Source: Drosophila persimilis (taxonomy: Eukaryota; Arthropoda; Insecta; Diptera; Drosophilidae). From it: DNA of 64,000 bases. Under the pieces are notes generated by a model. The model saw only the letters and a program-made list of their open reading frames with translations, did no database searches and was not told where the DNA came from. Where the stretch lies: the NCBI RefSeq assembly GCF_003286085.1, contig NW_020825326.1:1116001-1180000 (forward strand), given 5' to 3'. Position 1 is the stretch's first letter. The number at the start of each line of letters is the position of its first letter. The translations under genes were made by a program, and so were the position numbers. Of this stretch, positions 10,401 through 22,340 are shown piece after piece.

Positions 10401-12739
10401 GGAGAACCGAACAAGAAGTTGGAGTTGTTCCCTGCGGACGGACCCAAGTAGCGTATAGAAAGAGAATACTCACTTGATAGAGAGCATCCACGCGGTACAT
10501 GGTTCCACTGGCGCTTCGCTCCCGATGAGCATCCCGCAGCGGAGTCAGCTGGAGCTGGCTGTGGCAATTGCGGGCGATGTCGTCGTTGCTGGTGCTCTTC
10601 ACGACCACTGTAGTGTGGATCGGGGGCGCTAGGGGGGTCTGGCCATTGATGGCGCCGTTCGAGTTATTGTTCTGTGGGGGAAGAACACACCAAACTGAGC
10701 AGGGGGTCTCTAGGTTGCAACAAAGGATACCCACCAGATTGGGCTTCAGATTGTGTCCCATGCTGTTGGATCGACACAAGGTACTTCCGCCAGTGGCCAC
10801 ACCACCTGCTGGGACATCCGTGCGCTGGGGCAGCTGCAGGTACTGATCCGTGGGCACCACCTTGAGCGGCTCCAGCTCGGCGGGCGTCGTGTTCTCGTCA
10901 ATGATGGCAGACTTCTTCCCCAGCTTCGGGGTACTGGGAGTGTTCGGGGGCGTCTTCGGCGGCGCCTCCAGCTCCAGCGGCCGGAACATCGCCCCAAAGA
11001 TGATGCAATTCAGCACGATGCCCCCGATGATCAGCATGGCCCCCCGCCAGCCATAGCTACCGATCAGATACTCCGTAAGAGGGGCAAACACGAAGGTGCC
11101 GAAGCCGGAACCGCACACGGCGATGCCAGTGGCCAGGGAGCGCTTGGAGTCAAAATACTGCGTAACGCTCACAATGGCCGGCAGATAGATTAGGCCGAAG
11201 CCAAGCCCCGTGCCAAACCCAATCGTAATGATCAGCGTGAGGACGTTTTGGGCAAACATGCTCACTATGATGCAACTGGCGGCCAGGATGGCCCCCGCTA
11301 TGGTCACCGCCCGGCACCCATAGCGATTGACAAATGAAGAACTGATGGGACCTGCCACAATCGACGAACGTTTTAATAATGGACCCAAATATAGAATAGA
11401 CGATTCGAATCATGCAGAAATAATCATAAAGCGATTCGGACAATTTATGAATGATCTGAAGAACGCTCACAGAGTCCATACAAATCTGTTCCACCCGGAG
11501 ACGCCACTTACCTGATGAAAATGTCACGCCCACCATGATTGAGGCTATCCAGGCAGTGTAACCCTTGCCCTCTTTGAAGTAGTCGAGAAACTCGTTGTAG
11601 AAAATTCCGAAAGAATACGTCATCCCATCGGCTGTGGAAAGAAAAGAAAAGAAAAGAAAAGAGAAGACAAGACAAGACAAGTAGTGAGAAGTGATCATTT
11701 CTGGACCAGCCCCAAGGAAGGACACGCTTCTCGAGGCTGCTCAACAATTCAATAATTCGATTACGCCGGTTCGAACTGGTCGCTTTGGACGAGCTCTTTG
11801 GCAGCGCCCGGCAGCCCATAAATCAGTTTAACTGGACAATTAATTACGGCCCCACATTTATCAGGCCCCCGACTTTAGGCCCCACATCGATAACTATTCT
11901 CGTGTCTGGGCAATTACAAAAACGAGCCGATAAGATTATCTGGTATCTGGGAGGGGCTGGGAGGCAGTCGCCGGGCACTTGGCCGACAATTATCACCCAA
12001 TAGTTGATAGTTGTATGCCTCAAGTGTCGACTGTACTCTCGCTCACTCACTCACTCACTACCTCCCTCCCCTTCCAAATCAGCCAGGCGACATTCGAGGC
12101 GTATCAGGAGTGGACGTGGACGTGGACCTTGTAGGTGTACCGTGGCTTAATCTGCACGGGCTGGCCATCCTAATTTCGAGCGATTAGGGTGCGTAAATGC
12201 TTCCCAAGTATTTATGATCCCCGATCCGGCGAATCTCACCGGCAGCTCTACGAAAATGCTTAGTAGCCGATTGTGCATTAGTAGAACCCACTTTACTACT
12301 TTTACCGACGCTGTTGCCAGCGGACACTCCAAGGTTTCTGGGGGGGGGTTGATTTATGGCACCTTTGAAGGGGAGCGGAGCGCAATATGGCCCATGAAGT
12401 GTGCAGAAACCTTCCGGGTGTAACCGAAAGCCCTAAACCCAGAGTCCGTGTAAGGGAAAGTTCGAAAGGAATGGAGATTCGTTAAATGGACTCGAACTTA
12501 CTGACAATGTGAATCATGAAGGACGCAAACACCACCACCCAGCCCCAGCCACCATCCGGCGGCGTGGGCATTCGCTCCAGATCCATTTCACATGGTTTCT
12601 GGTGGGGCTGATGGTGCTGCTGCTCCTTCTGTTCTCTCTGGTTTTGGCTCTGCCGGTAGTGGGGCTGATCCTTGTGTTGCTGGGGCTGCTGTGATTTTCT
12701 CCGGGTGGGTGGTCCATGCACCATTTTCTTGATTTTCAA
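6280..12739 (-). CDS. Mct1: Monocarboxylate transporter (SLC16 family), Mct1-like
   Basis: This is a plasma-membrane major-facilitator protein of the SLC16 family, which moves lactate, pyruvate or related acids with protons. Eight minus-strand exons join in frame: 12739-12502, 11631-11512, 11351-10735, 10671-10474, 10396-10271, 7122-6792, 6727-6527 and 6452-6280, giving 667 aa. The first helix carries the family signature DGGWGW (residues 62-67). The second signature, YFDSKRSLATGIA, is in exon 3. A long Pro/Ser/Thr-rich cytoplasmic loop (end of exon 3 to exon 5) separates the two six-helix halves. The N-terminus before DGGWGW is Gln/His-rich, and the start is uncertain because ATGs at 12724, 12586 and 12571 are also possible. 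The 3.1-kb fifth intron holds a fatty acyl-CoA reductase gene. The name rests on family plus neighbourhood (Nmd3 and prune), recalled from D. melanogaster. Confidence 0.88.
7434..7472. repeat. (CGA)n trinucleotide microsatellite
   Basis: An uninterrupted run of about a dozen CGA/GAC triplets lies in the large intron of the transporter gene, upstream of the reductase start. The long Arg-rich reading frames across it are artefacts of the repeat. Confidence 0.95.
7728..9800 (+). CDS. Fatty acyl-CoA reductase
   Basis: It reduces long-chain fatty acyl-CoA to fatty alcohol with NADPH, for wax, ether-lipid or hydrocarbon synthesis, normally at the ER or peroxisome membrane. Six exons join in frame: 7728-8305, 8568-8677, 8769-8970, 9038-9406, 9492-9638 and 9710-9800, giving 498 aa, the usual length. 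The N-terminal Rossmann motif TGGSGVVGK is at about residues 15-23, and the active-site Y-x-x-x-K is YTFTK at about 202-206. The C-terminal half is the sterile/FAR_C domain with a hydrophobic region (QFLVFTKQILPALLIDLLL). The last exon ends in a hydrophobic anchor-like stretch, LRLILLYKLVRWIWASYL. The whole gene lies within one intron of the opposite-strand transporter gene. The start is the first in-frame ATG before the Rossmann fold. I do not assign the exact paralogue. Confidence 0.95.
9952..10140 (+). pseudogene. Small membrane ORF with one in-frame TGA
   Basis: From ATG 9952 one frame runs 62 codons to TAA at 10138-10140, with a single internal stop: TGA at 10027-10029 (codon 26). Before the TGA is a 25-residue Pro-rich segment containing DMPPPDAVQSKIRTS. 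After it comes a 36-residue segment with a strong hydrophobic helix (TIVFGLSCLVTLFEVAYIAL) ending in basic residues. The frame is undisturbed on both sides, so either the TGA is a single-base change (CGA to TGA would restore Arg), or it is read through, or the resemblance to a gene is chance. It lies about 150 bases after the reductase stop, in the same intron of the transporter. No homologue is recognised. Confidence 0.4.
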
Positions 12740-14471
12740 AGAAATACAGAAAAGGCAGGGGCCTCTTCCTCTTCCTAGTCGTAGTCCTACTCGTATCGGG
12801 GGCCGGGTCGAGGCCTCGGGAAATGAGTGTACTGTACAGTGCCACCCACAAATCTGCCTCTCCGGTTGCTGCTGCTGCGGCCGCTGCTGCAGCTTCTGTT
12901 GATGCTGCTGTGACCGATGGCGCTGGTCCTGCCGTTGCCGATGCCACTGCCGCTGTCGCTACCGTGTCGTGCTCTCCTCTAGTTTCGCATGGTGTGTCCG
13001 CTAAAATGGTATGGAAATTAATGTAAACTATGTTGGAGTTAGAAAGTGTTGTACGATGTTCGTACGAGTATCGGCGAGTATCGGCGAGTATCGGCTTAGC
13101 CGCCCCGCCCCACCACCGCCCCAGCAGCCTATGGCAAGGCAGAAAAACACGTGATGATGAGTGTGTTGTTTGTGTCTTTGAGTGCTGATGATGCTTATCA
13201 GCGAGCTCCGCCAAAATACATTGACCCTTCGAGACAATAACTTAGTCAATGGCACAAGACAGATTGTTCCTACATACCACTGTACATACAAACCATACAT
13301 ACTATGTTTTCATGTGCTTACACATGTGTACACATGTGTAATCGTAGGTATGTCCGAGAATAGATCATAGAAAGAACAATAATAATTTTGAAATCTTTAA
13401 ATCGGTTAATTAACGGTAATTCAATGCTAAAATGCTCGGAAAGCTTTGAAAAAATTAACTTTAATATGTATGTATCTTCAAATCTTCCTGTAATATGTAC
13501 TATTTATTACAAATTACAAAAAGATTTGAAAGTCTAAGATCTTTGAGCCGGGCCGTACAACCCGTAGAAACATCTAATTGTGTATTCATCTCATGCAGAA
13601 TACACATACTCCATACACTATACACTGTTGTTGTGGATCGTTTTTGGAGATGGAGAAATTTAATATTGTATGAATATTGCTTATAGCCTAAGTTTCCATC
13701 TAAAGCGCTTCCCCATTCCCCGTTTCGACTACCGGGTTAGAAACCATTCTGCAACAGATCCAAGCTAATTGCCTAGATCTCAATCGCTCCATTACTAAGC
13801 TGCAGAGCCTTAGATGCAATTTGGATCTGTTCTGAATCGGTTGTGTATCAGGCAACAGTATGAATGTGAATCGCTGGGGAAGCGGAGTGCACTGCAACTC
13901 AAATCGAACAAATTAAACGAAACCAAATCAAAGCAGTTATCACACAGTCAGAAACCTTCTGAACTGTCATCCCTGCCCCTAGACAGCCCCCATCGCACAC
14001 GCCCCGCCCCGCACCGCCCACCAAAGTTCCCCCCACGTCGTTGCCATCTCCATTACCCTTATCATCGTTGTCAATGTTGTGGCTGTGTTTTGGCAGATTC
14101 CGCTTACATTTCCATTGTCCGCTGATCACTGTTTTCCCTCCCGCAGTCTCTGGCGCAGTCTCTGGCGCAGTCTCTGGCGTGAGACGAGACCGGGGGAATG
14201 GATGGTAGGGTATCATTTATAGAACTCAGAATCTCGCTTATCAGCTTCAGTTCGAAAACACCCGACCGACCCGAATGATCGGGCCGAGCTGTGCGATTTA
14301 GACCCCCAGCAATCAGAGCGTTTAACAACTTTCGTACGTACGGATGTACGTGCGTATGTATGTATGAACGTATGTACATATACATATACAGCAGGAGAGC
14401 TGGAGAGCTGGAGAGCTCGAGAGCCGGAAAAGATGATTTGACATGAGCCCGATTGATATTCTAGTGTGCCT

Positions 14472-14516
14472 GGATAAGGGATAAGGGATAAGGGATAAGG
14501 GATAAGGGATACGGGA
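14472..14516. repeat. GGATAAG 7-bp tandem repeat
   Basis: Five near-perfect copies of the 7-base unit GGATAAG are followed by a decayed copy. No function is visible. Confidence 0.9.
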
Positions 14517-16220
14517 TTCGGATACAGACCAACACGTCTGAGATAAGTTTCGAGACGAATTCAACACTCTGCACAGTTTTCATTTGTGCGGTGCAAGTTC
14601 GCGAACGAGTCTTAAAATAAGAACCGGGAAAGGTATTTTGCCTAAGCAAAGAAACTCAGATTCTGAGCCACGGCAGACGACTATTAGAACACGCCAAGGT
14701 GCGAATTATTCTCGTTCTCGTTCTCGCTGTCGTTTTGTTTTTCGCTTTCGCTTTTGTTTTTGTTTTGTTTTTTATTGTTCTGTTTTTGCACAAATAGATA
14801 TAATCATAAGTAGGTATAAGCATATGTATATGCCTGCTTAATCATGGGGCCATGGGGCTGTTATTGTTGGATTCGACCAGTGACCAGAACAAAGCGCAAA
14901 AGTTGCAACAATGCCGCAAGATAATTTTGACATGATAATGCAGAGAGGAGCAGAGCAGTCCGAACAAAACAAATGCTGTGTTTCAGCTGTGTCCATGCCC
15001 ATATCAGCCCACACTCGATATGCAGTCGAGCATTATATTGTATGTACTGAATAATGGCCATCCAGGCGTACAGGCATCCAGGCATCCAGGCATCCGAACA
15101 AAGCAAGACTCAGTCGAAATTGATTAGAAACAATGGAAATGTGGAGACGTGGAGATGGAGCAGAGAGAACTCTAACGGAGGCGTCTCCGGCTCTGTGGCA
15201 TGGCAACCAGAACCAAAGCAGGAAACGCAAAGCAGCTTCAGCCCTGATGATTCACTCGTCGGCGCTGTGCTTTGTGCAATCAGGGCAATTAAAACAAAAC
15301 AAAACAAATCAAATCGAATCAACTAAAACGAGAGACCAAAAAACGCCGCCTGAACTTCTACCTACGGATCCCGACCCCAGAATCCAGCGACCAGCGTCCC
15401 AGCGAATTATCGCTGACCAAATTTTGACCATGACATTGAGTGGCTCCCCCAATCTCTGTTTCTATCTCGACTCTATCGACTCGGCCGAATGTTGCGCATA
15501 CGCAACGTTAACTGAAAGCGGGAAATGGAATTGGAAATGGAACGGGAACGGGAACGGAAACGGACCACACATAGATCGGAGTACCGCCCACGCCGTATCA
15601 TCCGAACAAGCAGTGAATAAATAGACTTTGAATTCAGGTTCTGTGATTGCGGCCGGATTGTGGCTGCACTTCATTATGTTGCTTCTGTGGGCGTTCATTG
15701 GATAGTTGGGGATGGTTGGGGAAGGTTGATGAAAGCTGCAGATAAGGGAAACGATTTGAATAGGTCTGGTATTGGGTTGAAGCCGTTTCTAGGTGCATTT
15801 AATACCCTTCAAAAGGGTACACACATATGTATGTGTGTACCTATCGTCTGGACATGGTGTATTTGAAATAATAGACAGTCCATTTATACGTACATACATA
15901 TGTACATAAATAGATAGATAAATAAGTTCCTGGTCGTCCAACTTCAAAGTTGGACTAACAATACTGAGAAAAGGGCACTAAGGACACGTCCTGCACATAT
16001 GCATACATATGTACATACGTATGGATGTACATATGTCGTATGTAAGTACATATGTACATCTGAAATGGACGCTTTCTGAATTGAATCTCAATCGGCTTTA
16101 GATCTGCGCTTACATCAGGTTGTGTATCGGCTATGAACCTGTTAATTCAATGCCACCACCGCCGAACCACTAGCACTTGTTTATCTTGCACTCTTGAGCT
16201 GTTGCCCCACTGGGCAACAG

Positions 16221-16290
16221 GCAGCGCCTGGCAACGCCCTGCAACGCCCTGCAACGCCCTGCAACGCCCTGCAACGCCCTCCAACGCCCG
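16221..16290. repeat. 10-bp minisatellite (GCAACGCCCT)
   Basis: Five perfect 10-base units (16231-16280) are flanked by one imperfect unit on each side. The unit length is not a multiple of three, and all three minus-strand frames stay open through it, which produces artefactual Arg/Ala-rich ORFs. Confidence 0.95.
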
Positions 16291-18539
16291 GCAGTGCAAG
16301 GTCGCCACCCAATTGGCGATAACAGCACCACTTCGCTGATATGCACATGCCCGCTCGGTGTCCCTTTCTGCGAGTAGACAGGTACATATGTACATACATG
16401 TGTACATATGTACATATGTGCCCTTTCGATGCACCCATTCATTCATGTGCAGATTGCATTATGGGGCGTGGACTTTGCCTTGACCTATCTGCAGTGAGCG
16501 CACTGCCTCATATTCCCCATAAACATACTCGTGTAATGAGTGCCCAAATGTTGTGCGCAGTTAATGAAATTGCAGTATCAGCAGCTGCGGAACACATTCG
16601 ATAAAGTGGTGGGGCCGCTTTGGGAGGTGGTGCTTTTCTTGTTTTTGTTTTTTTTTGTGTTTTTTTTTGTCCGGGCTGGGGCTGGTGCTGGGACTGGTGC
16701 TGATGTGGGTCGTTGAACCACCAGCAGAAGCAGAAGCCGAAGAAAAAAAAAAACAATTTTCGGTGCCACCAAAAATGGCAAGAGAAATAGAGAAAGAAAG
16801 AGAAAAAGAAAAAGACACGGGCCACACTTGCATGGAACATGCCATGGGAAAGGGGATAAAACGAAGCAAAAACATGCCAGCGTGCACTCTGCACTCTGCA
16901 CTCTGCACTCGTCCTACGGTTCGTTCATCCAGTGCGGAAAGCCTCTGTTCGGCGAATTAGTACTCGTATAATAAGTCCCAGAAGGTGAAGGAGACAGTTT
17001 TCTGTCACCCTCTAGTACCCAACGAGCCCGTTCTTGGTCTTTAATCCCTGTTAGAAGAATCCAACGCGGCTAGGAGTTCTCCCAGTAGTCAACCCCAGTC
17101 CGTCTGTCCGTCTGTCCATCTGTCCATCCGTCCATCCGAACAACCTCCTTATTCGTTCACACTTTGTTTATCGCGGAATTAATTCACTTTGCTTGTCACT
17201 AAATGAATTTCTGATTTTGCGGTCACAGATTTTTAATTGCTTTGGCCTTGGATTCACTTTGTGCTCGCTTCCCACTCCGGCCACAGCCTGCCATCAATCT
17301 CCTCCGCCGGGGCAGAGGTGGCTGTTGACCTTGGACAGGGAGAACAACTGACCCACTAACCAGATTTCTCTGTTCGCAGTAGATATGAGATGGACTGGAA
17401 TCACTTACATAGGTATGATACATGTTAAGTGACGCCGACCTGCACTTCCAAAGATTTCACTGTTTTTACGCATCTCTTTCCTCAGATAATTCTATTTGAC
17501 CCTTATCCTGAATTAGTTCAATACATAGTACATTTATTAGCAATACATCTCGTCAATATTGTACATTCCCTGTTTTGGAATGAAGTACGTGGTTTTTTAC
17601 CCTTTTTTACACCCTTTTTATTTCCTACTGAATCCTCTTAATTTCTTTGCATATTCTTTTCCGTTTATTTTCTTAATTTTCCGGGTGAATCTTAACTCCA
17701 TTTCATACTGATCAATTCAACAATTGAATCCTCTGGTCAAAAACTACATACATATGCTTGTATGTATTTCCTTCTAATTATCGTAATTCTGTCTTCGGAA
17801 CCTTGCTTTCAAATATGCTCTATGTCAAGCTAGAGGACAATTCATTAAAGCTACGTTCCCATATTTATTTGCTCCTTATATTTTTCGAATTGCTTTTCTG
17901 TAGGCTCGATCTCTTCAATATTAGTCTTTCCCATCATTATTTTGCTCCACTTTCCAGCAATCTCCACACCCCCCAAGATCAACAGCCCTGCCAACCTTCA
18001 CACAAGTCGGTATCGATTCCACTCCAACTCCCACTCCGACCCCCCTTCAAAGATTGCACTGGCATGGGCATGGGCATGGGCATGTGCATGGGCCACCTGT
18101 TGACCGACTGAATGGCGAGAGGGGAATATGCATAGGGGAATATGCACTTTCGGCTCTCCCACATTCGTTCTGTGTTTGTGTTAATAAGAGTGTGTGTTTA
18201 TAGGCAGGCAAAGGCAAACCGAACCAAACAAAAAACATAAATACCAACAAACTGTTGAGAATTCATTTAAAAATAGTCTCAGTAAAGAGTGCGCTCTTTT
18301 CGCTTCGCTTCGCTTCGCTTCGATTCGTCTCGTTTTTATTTTTGTTTTGGTTTCCAGAGCGATTGCATATTTCATTTTTGGAAGTCCGTGTAGATCTGAG
18401 TGGATCATATGAGAGCTATGGCTCAGAACATATGTAACTGCCCGCTAGCAGAGTGCTCTGCTTACCACCCGGACGGTGAATGGTGAACAGTGAACGTTGA
18501 TGACTTACCTCTCACTTTCAGTTACTGTTAACGGTATTT

Positions 18540-18572
18540 CTGTTACTGTTACTGTTACTGTTACTGTTACCA
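18540..18572. repeat. TGTTAC 6-bp tandem repeat
   Basis: About five copies of TGTTAC in tandem. Confidence 0.85.
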
Positions 18573-19033
18573 GGGATATGCGTGTGCCGTTACTATTGGT
18601 TTCTGTCTGTTGCTAAATGCTTCCTTTCGCTGGAAGTGGGCACTTATGCTGGGTTCGATTCGATCATTTGATATTGGCTTTGTTAGCGTTTTTTTGTGCG
18701 CAAATCGTTTTACGACTTTGTTGACAATTTTCGTTCGCGCTCTGTCCGCTGCAGCTGCAGCTTGAACGTCCCGTCCTACAGAGATTACGAACTGCACTCG
18801 AATCAACTGCAATCAGATTGCCATTAGATCGGTCCAATCTGATCAATTTCACTCGATGCACTTTTGATTGATTTTTCCCAAGGATTTTGGATGATTTTTT
18901 AGCGAGCAAGTGGGGAAAGTCCTGTCTTGCTGGCGCTTCTTTTCCTTACACTTTTCGTACTTTCAAGCTTTTCGCCTTGGACAATGGTTACTGGTCTACT
19001 GAGTGTACGATTTGGCTCATCTTAGGCCTATGT

Positions 19034-19068
19034 TCGATCCGATGCGATCCGATCCGATCCGATCCGAT
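19034..19068. repeat. GATCC/GATCCGATC tandem repeat
   Basis: A short run of GATCC units (CGATCCGATC...). A similar GGATC run lies at 7574-7598. Confidence 0.85.
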
Positions 19069-19999
19069 TCATGTGCATAGAGGCCGACGAGACGCAACCG
19101 ATGTCGTTGTCAGCGAGAGACCAAATAAAATTAAATGTGAAATGTGTAAGAGCAAAAAAGCGAATAGGAAGAAGCAGTGGAGCGGAAGAACAGTGGAACA
19201 GAGGAACAGAGGAGCGGAGGAACGGCAGCACAGAAGAAAACATTGAAACCATTCCGAATGCTTGCTCTCTTACCCGCTCGCTCTCCCACACGCTCTCAGC
19301 GGGTTCTTATCAATAGCTTCTGCTGGAAAAAGCGAGAGCCCCACCGTCCGACCGTCCGACCGAACGACCGACCGACCCCAGAGAGACGTATGAGCCACAG
19401 ATAGAGAGACTAAAAGAGAGCGACAGAAAGAGAACGACAAAGGGGGGTACAAGGTGCAGAGGTAGCGGGTGCGGGAGTGCCAGTGATCGGACTCAATCCG
19501 CATTCGAATTATAAACACCTTATCAGCTCTATAACTTTTCTACATTCCCATTATTGTTGCTGTCCCTTTTTGTGATTTCTAATTGTTGTACCGAAGCAAA
19601 CACCTCATACATATGCATGTACATATGTACATATGTATACACCGTGTTTCTAAGAGGAGTACGGCACTGGCTGATCGAACTTGGAATGCCTATGCCTTTC
19701 TGGGCTTAGTGTTAAATTTTAATTAACAAATTTATCCGATACGCATTGTGAGCAAAACGAAATCACGCATACTAACACCAGGAACATCAGGGTCTAGACA
19801 CCATATAGAGTTCGATAATACCCTGCCTCACACGTAGCCTAACTGGACGTAAACGGCCTCTGCCAAGTTTAATAAATGACTAGAAATTCACATGCATACA
19901 TATGTATGTGCATACGAACATATATAGTACGACTCCATTTTGTGGACATCTAGAAATATCCTATATTTTGAATCAAGGCCCCTTTCGGTTGTTCAATTC

Positions 20000-21400
20000 T
20001 CATTTAGAGTAACTTTTGCTGAGACTAACTAAAATATTATTAAGCTAAATAAGTTTAAATTGTATCTGCGGGAGAAGTGCTGCCCACAGTGTTGGAAACA
20101 CACTTTGCGGTCGGACAAAGAAGTAGTGGGGATGTGAAAGTGATTTCCCGATCTTCTTGCATTCTTTGCAGATCACAGTGGAACAGAGAACAGAAGTTTC
20201 CCATCCTATCACTCTACAGTGGTGAAAATCTGAGGTCCAAAGCGAAAGCGACAACAAAAAACGCTGTTTCTCTATGTAAGTTTCTTTATAGAGGCTGAGT
20301 GAATTGGATCCCTGGATCCCTGGATCCCTGGGCCCCCTGTACACCCCCTGGCCCCCAGCCCTAAACAACTGTTCACTGACCATCAAATATGGAAATTGGA
20401 CTTGGCCAAGCTTCGCACCGATCGCATAATTTTCTGAGCAAACAAAGCTTGGCCCAACACCGACATGGATTTAATGCTAAAAATACACAGCACTCGGGAC
20501 GAGCTAGACCCCAACACGAGACCCCTGATCACAACCCAGACAAGGTGCGATCGTGACCAGATCGGTCACAGGTTATCCGATCAAGATTTGCGGAGATTAC
20601 TTGCCTTTTCTTTTCTCTCTGGATCAAACCCCTTCCGCCAATCGATTTACTATTCTCGAAGCACGACAATTTCAATGAGTGATAAGGGAATGACAAGGGA
20701 ATCGATTCCGCTCAGAGCCCCCGAAGGTGGCCTGCCGCGCCCCATTTTCAATTGATAAGATGGTTGCCAGATCCTGAGGCAGAGTACGAGATATAGCTAC
20801 GGCTGGACGAGTCTACAACCGGGTAAATGGAGTGGAACTCTTTGGGTGGGTTAGCTCAGGAGCGGAGGGGATAGAAGCGGGTTCCGGATCCCGGCTCAGA
20901 CTTTACACCTAGATTTTTCTGTTTTCAAAGCGTTTCTGTCATTCAAAAACATTCAACAAATTGGCACGAGACAACAACAAGTTTGACACGTAGTGATAGA
21001 TGGATCGTCTCCGCACTTCTTTGAGCTAACGTAGAAGGATGGTTGGTTCCGCCCCCAGATTGCTGCTTCGGATGGTGGTGCCGCTATTGCCGCTGTTGCA
21101 CGGGCTCCAACAACTTGTCGTCCATAATCCAAGCGGACTGGCTGTCAGCAAAAATCTGGGGATATGTGGTCGAGTGACCACAGAGTGCGCTCCTGCTTCT
21201 CCGGTCGATACTTGGTTACTGTTGTTTCGGTTATTTTTAAACGCATGGTGCTATTTTTAAACTCCAACTGTATCCCCAGCATCAATCTTCCGTTTCAGGT
21301 CTCAAGATTCGCAGCCTCCCAGTTTTCTGGTCTCAGTCCCTGGCGTCGTCCAGCGCCATGATAGCGCCCGGTCACGGTGAGAACATTTCGTGGCTGTTGT
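20000..21400. other. Noncoding stretch, nothing recognised
   Basis: Several open frames exist (for example 20465-20755), but none shows a domain, codon periodicity or neighbouring splice structure that I would defend. A short GGATCCCT tandem lies near 20307-20330. Confidence 0.4.
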
Positions 21401-21404
21401 TGCT

Positions 21405-21705
21405 CCAGAATTGATTGTGTTATTGTTTGTTCATCTTACAGCGAAGATTAGCAGGGGCAATCTGCTCCAGCGACTGCTCCCTGACTGGACTTCACCAAAA
21501 ATGTGTTGTGCACTCGGACAGTGGGACAGTCGGACAGTGGGACAGCGGGACAGCGAGACAGCGATGGCGACGAGGGTGTTAGACTAAGACAACTACGACG
21601 ATTCTGGATGGCGATAAGCTGGTGCTATTGTCGCCTTCATCCGCAAGAATTGCGGTCAATAGCTCAGCGATCCGTAGTCAAAAAAATATTAAGTTGTGCA
21701 TGTTC
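21405..21705. repeat. Dispersed ~240-bp repeat, copy 2
   Basis: Same-orientation partner of 3795-4045. This copy is longer because a GGACAG-type tandem (21520-21570) has expanded inside it. The intron-like GTGAGAACATT...TCCAG segment precedes it at about 21378-21411. The block boundaries are approximate. Confidence 0.7.
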
Positions 21706-21709
21706 ATGT

Positions 21710-22300
21710 TCGTGAGTGTAATGTAATTTGATCTGGCTTTGGCTGGCCTGGTACGGGACCTAGCAGCCTCTTATCGGTGTCAAACACCTCTTGCTGATTT
21801 TATTTTAATAGGTGCATTCACTTGCCTTCCTCAATTCGAAACGGAACTCAAATAGAATCCCCATTGGCTTCATATTTCAATGCACTTCGATTGCAAATCC
21901 TATGTCCTATAGGGGGTTCAATGGTTCAAGCACTGCCTCATATATCGATATAGATGGATGGAGGCTATCGATGCAGTTACTGGATCGATCGTTATTTTAT
22001 CGATGGGCATTGCTCGACGCATATCTATGAGGATTCCATTACGCTAGCAATCAATATTTACACCCTTCCTTTCCTATTCCTTTCCTGGCCTGGCTGTTAA
22101 TTGCCCAGTTCTCAGGGAATTTTGCGAATTGCGGAGAAGCCAACTGCCAAGAACAGCGCAGTAATATTAATGGGGTTTAGATTCATGCAAATTCATGCAA
22201 ATTAGCTGACAAAAAAGATTGGCAGTCATCAATCAGCCGTAAATTGTCTGGCAATAACAAAGGAAATACTGCGCGTAGACATTTTGCTGTTGCCCTAAAG

Positions 22301-22340
<40 letters not shown>

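Larger units (their letters stand above)
12740..20000. other. Long upstream region with simple repeats, no coding gene recognised
   Basis: I find no reading frame that looks like a conserved protein. The sequence holds GA/CT-rich stretches, many TACATATGTA-type microsatellites (for example 15890-16060 and 16380-16420) and several tandem short repeats listed separately. It probably contains 5' UTR exons, promoter and enhancers of the minus-strand transporter gene, but no element can be proved by eye. The AT-poor stretch 12590-13020 upstream of the transporter exon gives low-complexity Ala/Ser/Gln frames on both strands and is more likely 5' UTR. Confidence 0.45.

Noticed and set aside
12588-13214. 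208-codon minus-strand frame upstream of the transporter start
   Set aside because: Ala/Ser/Thr low complexity without domain; overlaps the transporter first exon in another frame, more likely UTR.
14472-14516. Regular short repeats that might suggest a CRISPR-like array
   Set aside because: Units are contiguous 7-mers without spacers, in an animal genome.
16147-16446. Minus-strand frames with repeated GVAGRCRAL
   Set aside because: All three frames are open through a 10-bp minisatellite; not a repeat protein.
20840-20900. tRNA-like A-box (TAGCTCAGGAGC) and B-box-like (GGTTCCGGATCC) sequences
   Set aside because: No acceptor stem pairs around them, and the D and anticodon arms cannot be drawn; chance similarity.
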